The notes beneath the pieces are model-generated. The model saw only the letters and a list, made by a program, of their open reading frames with translations. It was not told the DNA's origin and made no database searches. The translations under genes and the position numbers were made by a program. From a virus, in the IMG/VR virus record IMGVR_UViG_3300034102_003027, positions 1 to 44,068 of that record: a DNA stretch of 44,068 nt, one strand, 5' to 3'. The first letter of the stretch is position 1. Each line of letters begins with the position of its first letter. Of the stretch, positions 22,710-29,011 are shown piece after piece.

Positions 22710-23738
22710 ATGAACACATCTAAAATTGGCTTTGCTTGCAAATGGCTCAATGACCCCAGCGAATGTGGCGGCATGAAAGTCAATGCAAAGGACCGTGACT
22801 TAAACGGCAGATCAACTACCATGCGATGGCTGCGCGAACATGCAGATGAAGCAGAGCAACGTCAGTGGGACATCATGAACCACAATGCTGCCGCGGCTGT
22901 GCGGCTGATTGAACGTGTGGGCACACTGCCACCCGAACGCAGAATGGTACGTTTAGGCAGTGAAATGCTACAAGGCTACACTGAACCGTCATGGATTGAC
23001 TGGTGGCAACGTGCCGAAATACAAGAACACTGTGCTCGAATCTTTGCACCTGTGGGTGAAACTGCTCGCAGACTGGGTGTGCGTTTGTCATTTCACCCTG
23101 GGCAGTTCTGTGTGCTGGCGTCAGAGTCAGACGAGATTGTAGAACGCAGTATCTTGGAGTTTGAGTATCATGCAGACATGGCACGGTGGATGGGCTACGG
23201 TGCTGCCTGGCATGATCATGGTTTTAAAATTAATGTGCATTTGTCGGGCAAAGGCGGGCCTGCCAAGTTCCTGAAAACTCTGGGTAGACTCACTCCCGAG
23301 GCCAGGAATCTAATCGCTATTGAAAATGATGAGATGTCAAATGGTTTGGACGTTACTCTTGCTGTGGCTGATAGTGTGGCTCTTACTTTGGATATTCATC
23401 ACCATTGGATCAACACCGGTGAATACATTGAACCTATGGATCCACGTGCTCAACGGGTTGTTGAGTCTTGGCGTGGTACTCGCCCTGTTTGTCACTACAG
23501 TGTTAGCCGTGAAGATGTTGTTGTGGGACACCCTACCTTTGTTAGACCAGACCTCTCAGCATTACTCAGTCAAGGCTACAAAAAGCAAAAACTGCGAGCA
23601 CACTCGGACTTTATGTGGAATGTGGCTGTGAATGAATGGGCATTGACATTCTCCGACCAGTGGGACATCATGGTCGAAGCCAAAGGCAAGAACTTGGCCA
23701 GCGAAATACTATACAATCAATGGCGGGCCAATGCCTAA
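22710..23738 (+). CDS. UV damage endonuclease UvdE/UvsE (leaderless)
   Basis: A 342-residue TIM-barrel endonuclease. The start Ile-Gly-Phe-Ala-Cys-Lys-Trp and the Arg-Leu-Ser-Phe-His-Pro-Gly-Gln-Phe segment near residue 135 are signatures of UvdE, followed by metal-ligand candidates Glu in Ile-Glu-Asn-Asp-Glu and His-His-His near 230. The enzyme nicks DNA 5' to UV photoproducts and other lesions and starts an excision pathway independent of UvrABC. The ATG lies at the promoter's expected transcription start and has no ribosome site, so translation is probably leaderless. An overlap of 8 bases joins it to the next gene. Confidence 0.9.
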   Translation: MNTSKIGFACKWLNDPSECGGMKVNAKDRDLNGRSTTMRWLREHADEAEQRQWDIMNHNAAAAVRLIERVGTLPPERRMVRLGSEMLQGYTEPSWIDWWQRAEIQEHCARIFAPVGETARRLGVRLSFHPGQFCVLASESDEIVERSILEFEYHADMARWMGYGAAWHDHGFKINVHLSGKGGPAKFLKTLGRLTPEARNLIAIENDEMSNGLDVTLAVADSVALTLDIHHHWINTGEYIEPMDPRAQRVVESWRGTRPVCHYSVSREDVVVGHPTFVRPDLSALLSQGYKKQKLRAHSDFMWNVAVNEWALTFSDQWDIMVEAKGKNLASEILYNQWRANA

Positions 23739-24021
23739 CATCTTGACAGGAATTTTTGATTGGATACAAAGTGATTACAAAACTAACAAATTTAGATTTT
23801 GTGTGGAAGTGCTGGCTTGGGGCATTAGCATTGGGTGTAGTATCACCATGGCTGCAACTGTTCCATATCCACCTTTACTGGTTATGTATCCTATTTGGAT
23901 TACAGGGTGTGCTATGTATGCTTGGGCTAGTTATACTCGCCGATCGTTTGGTATGCTGGCCAACTACATCTTGCTCACGACGATAGATAGCGTTGGCCTG
24001 GCCCGGATGCTGTTAAATTAA
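23731..24021 (+). CDS. Small multi-pass membrane protein
   Basis: A 96-residue protein with two or three membrane segments (about residues 24-42, 48-66 and a less hydrophobic 73-92). Pro-Pro-Leu-Leu-Val-Met-Tyr-Pro and Ser-Phe-Gly-Met-Leu-Ala-Asn-Tyr look conserved, and similar proteins occur in cyanophages. Function unknown; a small transporter or channel cannot be excluded. Its 3' end overlaps the opposite-strand gene by 9 bases. Confidence 0.75.
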   Translation: MPNILTGIFDWIQSDYKTNKFRFCVEVLAWGISIGCSITMAATVPYPPLLVMYPIWITGCAMYAWASYTRRSFGMLANYILLTTIDSVGLARMLLN

Positions 24022-24729
24022 TTTTTTCAATACAACATCATTGACCCAAGAACTGTGGGCTTGGGTTACTGGATGATTGTTTACAATATCAAATTTTCGA
24101 TCCTTTGCAAAACTCAAAAATCCACAATTGGTTTGATAAAATACAAATCTGTTCCAATCAATGCAATCGAATATCCAACTGAAATTGCCACTGTTTTGTG
24201 TTTGATTGTATGATTGTTCTACTAGATTATCTCTATCATAGGCCGTGCTAAAATAGTATGGTATGTTTTTAATTTTAAAAAAATTTTCTAAACTATAAAC
24301 AGCAGTCCAGTAATTCAACAATGCAGATGTTTCGCTGTAGTAATACTTGAACCAATGTTGTTTGTGCCCACGTATTTCTCCGCCAGACAAAGAATATCCT
24401 TCAACATTGCTCAGTTGTCCATCCAAGGTTACCAATGAAGCGTTCAGGCCATTTTGCCAACTGGCAATTGATATGCCGTTGTCTTTGAGCGGATGATGTT
24501 GATCCAAGTACCAATCAAATCTGTCCACACTGGGCAACATCACAACAATCAAATCTGTGGCATTGCGACTACAGTGATACATTATTCGTTTGGCAACAAA
24601 ATCAATGCCAGCACCACGAGCCCCAAGATTTGTTAGTTTGTAATCGAGTCGTTGTGCCAAATAATCAGCCCAGGTTTCTTGATAGTTGTCCAAGGTAAAA
24701 CTGCATCCAGCAGTGACTAAATTCTTCAA
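24013..24729 (-). CDS. SGNH/GDSL-type hydrolase-like protein
   Basis: A 238-residue protein. Block I is Val-Thr-Ala-Gly-Cys-Ser-Phe-Thr near residue 4-11 with Ser as the likely nucleophile, block II is Asn-Leu-Gly-Ala-Arg-Gly-Ala-Gly, and an Asn-His-Pro-x-x-x-x-His near the C-terminus provides the His. Such proteins remove or add acyl groups on glycans or lipids. I choose TTG 24729: it overlaps the upstream stop as TTGA and has GGAG 8 bases before it. Next to glycosyltransferase-like genes, it may modify a glycan. The Asp of the usual DxxH is not obvious. Confidence 0.7.
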   Translation of the reverse strand: MKNLVTAGCSFTLDNYQETWADYLAQRLDYKLTNLGARGAGIDFVAKRIMYHCSRNATDLIVVMLPSVDRFDWYLDQHHPLKDNGISIASWQNGLNASLVTLDGQLSNVEGYSLSGGEIRGHKQHWFKYYYSETSALLNYWTAVYSLENFFKIKNIPYYFSTAYDRDNLVEQSYNQTQNSGNFSWIFDCIDWNRFVFYQTNCGFLSFAKDRKFDIVNNHPVTQAHSSWVNDVVLKKLI

Positions 24730-25844
24730 GGAATCAACTCCAACTGAGAAACAAAAAATTTGTACAAGTTTTTGCCCAGTGTCCACCGTGCCGACTCCAA
24801 TGCAGGCTGTAATTTTAAATATATGTCTTTGGCATTTTTGATCAAGTCTTGATTGTCATGGATCATTTTGTATAATCGAATTCGGTCATAGTCATCGCTG
24901 AGACCAGTGTGCTCATCAACTGCATCATATGTTGTGTTGGCAAATGTTGTTATATCAACATCGTAAAATCTTTGCACCCAGGCCATGGAACCTGGTCTGC
25001 CATAAATCAAAAACAGTTTGCCTAACAGCACAGGCCAAATACTTTTTTCTGTACTTTTAAAATGAAAAGTAGTGGTTTCGGGATTTATAGCCAGCGGTAT
25101 GCTGTGGTATTTTTGATCTATGTGTATATAATTTTCAACATTCTTAGACACCCATACACCGTTGATATTTGTTTGTCTTGCTATTGTTGGATAATTGGGA
25201 TCTGTGGGAATGTATATGTCTTCTTGGTTGACCTGGCAAAATTCCAATAGATCTGGGGAAAAAGACCAGTGGCGGTTCACTGTGATTAACCCGTAACTGC
25301 TTAACTGTTTTTTATGTAACTCTCGAGCCAGATCAGTTTTATGATTATTTGCGGTATTACCAATCAAACACAAAAAGTTATGGTCATTATCATTTGTGGC
25401 AAAGTCAGAGGCTGTGTTGGCTACCTGATAATAAGTCAAACATTCGTTCAACAACAACCATGGTAACTCTAACATTTTAATGCGAAACTGATGAAGTTCT
25501 CTATAAACCTGTTGTGCCACATGATCCAACATGGTGATCCAATAAACTGGACTGTCTACATAATTGTTAAGTATCTTGGTTAATTGTGCATTCACCACAA
25601 ATGCCACATGCTCATCTTCGGGTATGATCACTACTGACCTACCTTGACCGAGACCTTGTTGTATTTTGGGTTCTAGCCAATCATAGTTGGCCTGATCGTG
25701 AGAGCAAGTCCACGATCGATTGCTTAACCTAATGTCAATGATAAAAAGGTCTGATCGATGATGTTGTATATAACCCAGGGTATAGTAACCAAAAAGAGTG
25801 TTGTACTCGTTTAGGTTTATATTTTCATACCCCGGATACATCAA
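24726..25844 (-). CDS. Glycosyltransferase-like protein (second of two related)
   Basis: A 372-residue protein whose middle carries Phe-Lys-Ser-Thr-Glu-Lys-Ser-Ile-Trp-Pro-Val-Leu-Leu-Gly-Lys-Leu-Phe, matching the Thr-Glu-Lys...Gly-Lys pattern of the protein at 18446, followed by a Val-Asp-Ile-Thr-Thr-Phe segment and an aspartate-rich helix. I infer the same GT-B-like family with a different specificity. It precedes the SGNH protein in the same transcript with a 4-base overlap. No good ribosome site is visible at the tandem ATG-ATG start. Confidence 0.6.
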   Translation of the reverse strand: MMYPGYENINLNEYNTLFGYYTLGYIQHHRSDLFIIDIRLSNRSWTCSHDQANYDWLEPKIQQGLGQGRSVVIIPEDEHVAFVVNAQLTKILNNYVDSPVYWITMLDHVAQQVYRELHQFRIKMLELPWLLLNECLTYYQVANTASDFATNDNDHNFLCLIGNTANNHKTDLARELHKKQLSSYGLITVNRHWSFSPDLLEFCQVNQEDIYIPTDPNYPTIARQTNINGVWVSKNVENYIHIDQKYHSIPLAINPETTTFHFKSTEKSIWPVLLGKLFLIYGRPGSMAWVQRFYDVDITTFANTTYDAVDEHTGLSDDYDRIRLYKMIHDNQDLIKNAKDIYLKLQPALESARWTLGKNLYKFFVSQLELIP

Positions 25845-25853
25845 CTGCCGCTG

Positions 25854-26207
25854 TTAAACTGATTTCTTTTTGGCAGATGTTTTTTTAGCGGCCACTGGTT
25901 TGGCTGCTGTTTTTTTGGCAGGTGCTTTTTTAACTTTGGCCACCGCCGCTGCTTTGTTGTCAGCAGTGGCTTCGGCCACTGTGGGTGCAGGTGTTTCTAC
26001 CCGATTCTCACTGCCTGAAACATCAGTAGTTTTGACATGAATCTTGCCTTCGGGCAACTTCTCACCATAGGGCCAAGGTTTGTCCTCTGCCTTGGGCGGC
26101 TGCCAATTGTCGATAATCTGGTCAGAATCTGCTTTTTTGGTTTTTACATAACCATTCCACAACAGGGCCGCACCCACAACAACTGCTATAAAAATAATAA
26201 TTTCCAT
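25854..26207 (-). CDS. Membrane-anchored protein with Lys/Ala-rich tail
   Basis: A 117-residue protein. Residues 2-18 are a hydrophobic anchor (Ile-Ile-Ile-Phe-Ile-Ala-Val-Val-Val), followed by a Pro-rich acidic stretch and a C-terminal run from about residue 90 of Lys-Ala-Pro-Ala-Lys-Lys-Thr-Ala type repeats, like histone H1 or bacterial H1-like tails. With a short N-terminus outside, the basic tail would face the cytoplasm and could bind DNA or RNA. AGGAGA precedes the ATG. Composition is unlike its neighbours. Function unknown. Confidence 0.7.
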   Translation of the reverse strand: MEIIIFIAVVVGAALLWNGYVKTKKADSDQIIDNWQPPKAEDKPWPYGEKLPEGKIHVKTTDVSGSENRVETPAPTVAEATADNKAAAVAKVKKAPAKKTAAKPVAAKKTSAKKKSV

Positions 26208-26225
26208 TTTAAATCTCCTATGAAA

Positions 26226-26231
26226 TATTTA
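26226..26231 (-). promoter_or_regulatory. TAAATA late-type promoter element (minus strand)
   Basis: CTAAATATTT on the minus strand, 18 bases before the ATG of the Lys/Ala-tail gene; AGGAGA lies between. Confidence 0.45.
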
Positions 26232-26264
26232 GTAGTCGTTTACTAAAAAAGAATAAAAAAAATG

Positions 26265-26293
26265 TTGCACTGCCAGGTAAATAGTGTTACAAT
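26265..26293 (+). promoter_or_regulatory. Sigma70-like promoter for the phasin-like gene
   Basis: TTGCAC 26265-26270, 17 bases, TACAAT 26288-26293; a TAAATA at 26278-26283 lies in the spacer. Confidence 0.65.
26278..26283 (+). promoter_or_regulatory. TAAATA late-type promoter element
   Basis: GGTAAATAG within the intergenic region before the phasin-like gene; overlaps the spacer of a sigma70-like promoter. Confidence 0.35.
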
Positions 26294-26360
26294 AGATCAA
26301 CAAGACGCTGAATGGTTCGGGTCTTGTGTTCTAGAACTTGCTTAATTCAAGGAGAAAAAC

Positions 26361-26618
26361 ATGTTCAATTCCGTAATCGAAGCTGTGCAAACTGCACAAA
26401 AAACTTTTGTCAACACTGTTGTGACAAACGAGGAAATCGCCAAGCCCATGATCAAGATGATCGACAGCCAATGCGATGCTGCCAAACTCACTGCCAAGGC
26501 TGTGTTGGATATCACCACAACTTTGGCCAGTGCTACCACTGAAAAAGTGCAGGAAGCAATGAAGTTTGACTTTACCAAATACACTGAAGCATTCAAGCCA
26601 GCTACTGCTAAAAAGTAA
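26361..26618 (+). CDS. Phasin-like protein
   Basis: An 85-residue, almost wholly helical, amphipathic protein with Ala/Thr/Val spacing and a C-terminal Phe-Asp-Phe-Thr-Lys-Tyr-Thr-Glu-Ala-Phe-Lys-Pro, resembling the phasin family that coats polyhydroxyalkanoate granules (those are usually 120-190 residues, so this is short). A strong AAGGAG site and a two-part terminator flank it, suggesting high expression. In a phage it could bind granules, membranes or proteins. The family call is a pattern judgement; a generic small helical protein is the alternative. Confidence 0.55.
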   Translation: MFNSVIEAVQTAQKTFVNTVVTNEEIAKPMIKMIDSQCDAAKLTAKAVLDITTTLASATTEKVQEAMKFDFTKYTEAFKPATAKK

Positions 26619-26670
26619 TACTCTAGTAGTACTTTTTGAAGACCCTGCTGAGTGCAGGGTTTTTCTTGAC
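26616..26670 (+). repeat. Terminator-promoter cassette, copy 1
   Basis: This 55-base block begins exactly at the stop codon of the phasin-like gene and recurs at 27277-27332 with few changes. It holds an AGTACT-containing imperfect hairpin with a T run, then a GC-rich terminator, then the -35 of a new promoter. Confidence 0.8.
26643..26664 (+). terminator. Intrinsic terminator
   Basis: CCCTGC (26643-26648) pairs with GCAGGG (26654-26659) around TGAGT, followed by TTTTT. Confidence 0.88.
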
Positions 26671-26693
26671 AAGATATCATCCATAAGTATAAT
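26666..26693 (+). promoter_or_regulatory. Sigma70 promoter for the SDR gene
   Basis: TTGACA 26666-26671, 16 bases, TATAAT 26688-26693. It follows the terminator directly. It differs from the others in having a 16-base spacer. Confidence 0.8.
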
Positions 26694-26721
26694 CATGATA
26701 CTTAACTCAAAAAGAAAAATT

Positions 26722-27279
26722 ATGAAAGTGGCAATTACCGGTCATACCAATGGCATTGGTCAAGGACTTTACAATTATTTTCAAAAACGCGGCCATGATG
26801 TTTGTGGGTTCAGCAGAAGCAATGGATTTGTTTTACCCGACGCTGAATCTCAGGTGTTGGACCAAATCAAAGAATGTGATATTTTTATCAACAATGCATT
26901 ACCAGTTAGCAGTCAAATATTTCTTTTAAAAGAATTATGGCCTCAGTGGGAGTGTAAAGACAAAAAAATAATCGTGATTAGTAGCGTAGCATCACATTTG
27001 CCGTATGTGTGGGAAGAATTAAAAGATTATCAACAAGAAAAAAAAGAACTTGATAATCTTTGCAGAAACTTGCGTTACAAGTTGTCTGATTCTGGTCCGG
27101 AGCCTCAATGTTCGTTGATTTCTATACATCCTGGATTTGTTGCAACCAATATTTTTGCAGATCTTAAAAAACAACATCCTCCAGCAGATTGGTGTTTGTC
27201 TGTTGCACAAGTAGTTGATGTGGTAGATTATGTGTTGTCGTCTAATATAAAAATAGATGATATTGTTTTTAGAAGGTAA
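26722..27279 (+). CDS. Short-chain dehydrogenase/reductase
   Basis: A 185-residue classical SDR. Thr-Gly-His-Thr-Asn-Gly-Ile-Gly at residues 6-13 binds NAD(P), Asn-Asn-Ala is at 57-59, the catalytic Ser is in Ile-Ser-Ser near 87, and Tyr103-x-x-x-Lys107 completes the triad. It is shorter than the typical 250 residues, with a reduced C-terminal substrate lid. I choose ATG 26722: the in-frame ATG at 26695 lies before the transcription start. The codon use looks more AT-rich than in the neighbours, a hint of recent transfer. Substrate unknown. Confidence 0.85.
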   Translation: MKVAITGHTNGIGQGLYNYFQKRGHDVCGFSRSNGFVLPDAESQVLDQIKECDIFINNALPVSSQIFLLKELWPQWECKDKKIIVISSVASHLPYVWEELKDYQQEKKELDNLCRNLRYKLSDSGPEPQCSLISIHPGFVATNIFADLKKQHPPADWCLSVAQVVDVVDYVLSSNIKIDDIVFRR

Positions 27280-27332
27280 TACTCTAGTAGTACTTTTTGA
27301 TAACCCTGCTGACGGCAGGGTTTTTCTTGACC
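27277..27332 (+). repeat. Terminator-promoter cassette, copy 2
   Basis: Near-identical to 26616-26670: it also starts at a stop codon (of the SDR gene) and runs through an AGTACT hairpin and GC-rich terminator into a TTGACC promoter. The two copies flank the SDR gene as direct repeats. Confidence 0.8.
27304..27325 (+). terminator. Intrinsic terminator
   Basis: CCCTGC (27304-27309) and GCAGGG (27315-27320) around TGACG, followed by TTTTT. Confidence 0.88.
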
Positions 27333-27355
27333 AAAATTTGCCGATCTGCTATAAT
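27327..27355 (+). promoter_or_regulatory. Early-type sigma70 promoter
   Basis: TTGACC 27327-27332, 17 bases ending TGC, TATAAT 27350-27355, then a leader with AAAGGAG for the gene at 27386. Confidence 0.88.
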
Positions 27356-27385
27356 TTGGACATACAAAGAAAAAAGGAGAAAGAT

Positions 27386-27598
27386 ATGGAAGCATCAATT
27401 ACAGTAGCAGACATGATGGCGGCATTGAGTGCATTGCCCCCAGACGCACAACTGGTGGTGACCGAAAGCGGTTATTACAGTTATGGTGAGTTGGCTCGTG
27501 TGGGCTTGCCCGAAGCATACACTATAGACGGCGACGAGGACGACATCCCCCGTGGCACCGTGGTGTATCGCATTGGTCACAGTCACCAAAGTTATTGA
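27386..27598 (+). CDS. Hypothetical small acidic protein (70 aa)
   Basis: A 70-residue acidic protein; the ATG 27386 has AAAGGAG at the right distance. It starts with Thr-Val-Ala-Asp-Met-Met-Ala-Ala-Leu, typical of small phage proteins that begin with a helix. No family recognised. A promoter follows its stop within 7 bases. Confidence 0.65.
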   Translation: MEASITVADMMAALSALPPDAQLVVTESGYYSYGELARVGLPEAYTIDGDEDDIPRGTVVYRIGHSHQSY

Positions 27599-27604
27599 TC
27601 AAGG

Positions 27605-27633
27605 TTGACCAATAATTCCCAATCTGCTATAAT
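27605..27633 (+). promoter_or_regulatory. Early-type sigma70 promoter
   Basis: TTGACC 27605-27610, 17 bases ending TGC, TATAAT 27628-27633. The ATG at 27640 is at +1. Confidence 0.88.
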
Positions 27634-27639
27634 TACAAC

Positions 27640-27789
27640 ATGAAAACACTGTCTTTCACCTTACAACTTCCTCGCCAACGCCGTCGTGCAGTGGAGTTGT
27701 ACAGTCGCGACACTCCGTTCAAGCCAAAGATTGAACAGAATAAAACAGTGTACAACCGCAAAGTCAAACATCGGAATCGTGATGAATAA
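27640..27789 (+). CDS. Small very basic protein (49 aa, leaderless)
   Basis: A 49-residue frame of which about a third is Arg or Lys, with a Thr-Pro-Phe-Lys-Pro-Lys segment. Its ATG is exactly 7 bases after the -10, with no ribosome site. Such basic short proteins occur in T4-like marine phages. It may bind nucleic acid. The 3' end overlaps the next lipoprotein gene by 8 bases. Confidence 0.6.
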   Translation: MKTLSFTLQLPRQRRRAVELYSRDTPFKPKIEQNKTVYNRKVKHRNRDE

Positions 27790-28030
27790 ACTGTTAGCAG
27801 TGTTATTGACCGTGGCTGTGGTAGGCTGTGCAAGTCAGCCTTACCGTCCACCTCTGGACATCAGCACCATACCCAATGACTGTGCAAACAAAAATTCTCT
27901 TATCGTTTGGCTTGACCGCCAAGCTTCAATCCCCCAGCAAACCTTGGAATCAAAGGAAGACTATGTTAGAAGCCGTGGACAAATTCGCTCGCGTATTTGG
28001 AGCCTGCGTTATTACTGTCAGCCTGTGTAG
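27782..28030 (+). CDS. Small lipoprotein
   Basis: An 82-residue protein with a lipoprotein signal: Asn-Lys after Met, a Leu/Val core, and Val-Val-Gly-Cys at residues 13-16. The mature part has one more pair of cysteines. It overlaps the next lipoprotein gene by 68 bases in another frame. Two overlapping lipoproteins recall spanin arrangements but neither has the expected membrane-plus-coiled-coil partner, so I do not call them spanins. Confidence 0.65.
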   Translation: MNKLLAVLLTVAVVGCASQPYRPPLDISTIPNDCANKNSLIVWLDRQASIPQQTLESKEDYVRSRGQIRSRIWSLRYYCQPV

Positions 28031-28265
28031 TGGATGTGCCACAGGCACGCCAACTGCACAACCACATGCACAAGATTTGAATCGATTCCAGCCCGACTGC
28101 AAAATTGTAGGCCAACAACGTGCTCTGTTGGAGAGCATGCGACCTACCAATGAAGAAATTGCCTGGAACAAGTTGAATCCATTTGCAGAAAAGTTTGGTG
28201 ACATCAACACACAAATCAATTTCAATCTTCATCAACTGTCTTATTGTGATAAACCATACTCATGA
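27963..28265 (+). CDS. Small lipoprotein overlapping the previous gene
   Basis: A 100-residue frame. After a short polar start the Val-Phe-Gly-Ala-Cys-Val-Ile-Thr-Val segment leads to Leu-Cys-Ser-Gly-Cys, a fit to the lipobox. Two further cysteines are in the mature part. It begins inside the previous gene and ends in an ATGA overlap with the next. The N-terminus before the hydrophobic part is longer than usual, so the start could be downstream. Confidence 0.6.
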   Translation: MLEAVDKFARVFGACVITVSLCSGCATGTPTAQPHAQDLNRFQPDCKIVGQQRALLESMRPTNEEIAWNKLNPFAEKFGDINTQINFNLHQLSYCDKPYS

Positions 28266-28822
28266 AAAAACTACTTGCCCTTGCACTAATCCCTGCCACA
28301 GTACTGGCCAGTGAGTGTGTGCTACAAGATCGCACTGTGAGCCGCTCAACTGTGACCATTGCTGAACGTAGCAAGATCAAACCTGAGGTTGTGCCCTCAA
28401 TCAACAACGGTAAAAAATGCATGGTCACTTTTCGTGTGCGTATTGGCACAGATTGGCACAGTGCCCATGGTGAGTACGAGTGGGCCGGAGACCGACCCAG
28501 GGAAGAAGCCTGCACTGTGGCAGTAAAACGTGCCGAAGATGAAGTACGTGAACGGGTGGGTCGACTGCAAACTGTGAGTGAAAAGACAATGATATGTTCG
28601 GACCGTCCAGACTTGGATGCACTACGTAGCACCAATCCGGGAACTGTGGCAGAACTGCACCAGTTCAGACCTCATCCAGACTTTCCTCGAGAATTTTGGC
28701 ATAATGGTGCACCTTGCAGGTACTTTTTGGACAGTGCTTATGTTCGACAAGATGTTCGCACCTTTCAAGGAGTGATTTGCAAGATCCATGACTCAAAATG
28801 GGTAGTGGTGGACAAATGGTAG
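28262..28822 (+). CDS. Exported periplasmic protein (186 aa)
   Basis: A 186-residue protein with a signal peptide (Lys-Lys, Leu-Ala-Leu core, cleavage after Val-Leu-Ala near residue 16). The mature part starts with Ser-Glu-Cys and has at least five Cys in all, which fits periplasmic disulfides. A short ATGA overlap couples it to the lipoprotein before. A weak Trp-Val-Val-Val-Asp-Lys-Trp end is noted. Family not recognised. Confidence 0.7.
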   Translation: MKKLLALALIPATVLASECVLQDRTVSRSTVTIAERSKIKPEVVPSINNGKKCMVTFRVRIGTDWHSAHGEYEWAGDRPREEACTVAVKRAEDEVRERVGRLQTVSEKTMICSDRPDLDALRSTNPGTVAELHQFRPHPDFPREFWHNGAPCRYFLDSAYVRQDVRTFQGVICKIHDSKWVVVDKW

Positions 28823-28851
28823 TTGACCAGAAATTCACAATCATGTACAAT
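28823..28851 (+). promoter_or_regulatory. Early-type sigma70 promoter
   Basis: TTGACC 28823-28828, 17 bases, TACAAT 28846-28851; a TTGGAGG site leads to ATG 28881. The -35 follows the previous stop codon directly. Confidence 0.85.
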
Positions 28852-28880
28852 CTAGCTATGTTTACAAATTGGAGGCAAAG

Positions 28881-29003
28881 ATGAAAATGACACTAATTGT
28901 GTTGGTGGCCGCTGTCATAACAGGCTGTGGCACATTGGGTGGAGCAGTTGGCGGTGCTGGCAAAGATCTCAGCAAAGTCGGCGATTGGATTCAAAGCAAA
29001 TAA
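28881..29003 (+). CDS. Entericidin-like small lipoprotein
   Basis: A 40-residue protein: Met-Lys-Met, an Ile-Val-Leu-Val-Ala-Ala-Val core, lipobox Ile-Thr-Gly-Cys at 13-16, then Gly-rich mature part with Asp-Leu-Ser-Lys-Val-Gly-Asp-Trp. This matches entericidin-type peptides, small membrane lipoproteins linked to bacteriolysis and antidote pairs in enterobacteria. A strong GGAGG site precedes it. In a phage it may act on the envelope during infection or lysis; role unproven. Confidence 0.7.
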   Translation: MKMTLIVLVAAVITGCGTLGGAVGGAGKDLSKVGDWIQSK

Positions 29004-29011
29004 GGACAAAC

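Noticed and set aside
23731-24021. PnuC-type nicotinamide riboside transporter
   Set aside because: The small membrane protein has conserved-looking motifs but only two or three segments in 96 residues, far too short for PnuC.
27782-28265. Rz/Rz1-type spanin pair
   Set aside because: Two overlapping lipoprotein genes looked like spanins, but neither has an N-terminal inner-membrane anchor with a long periplasmic coiled coil, so the call is not supported.
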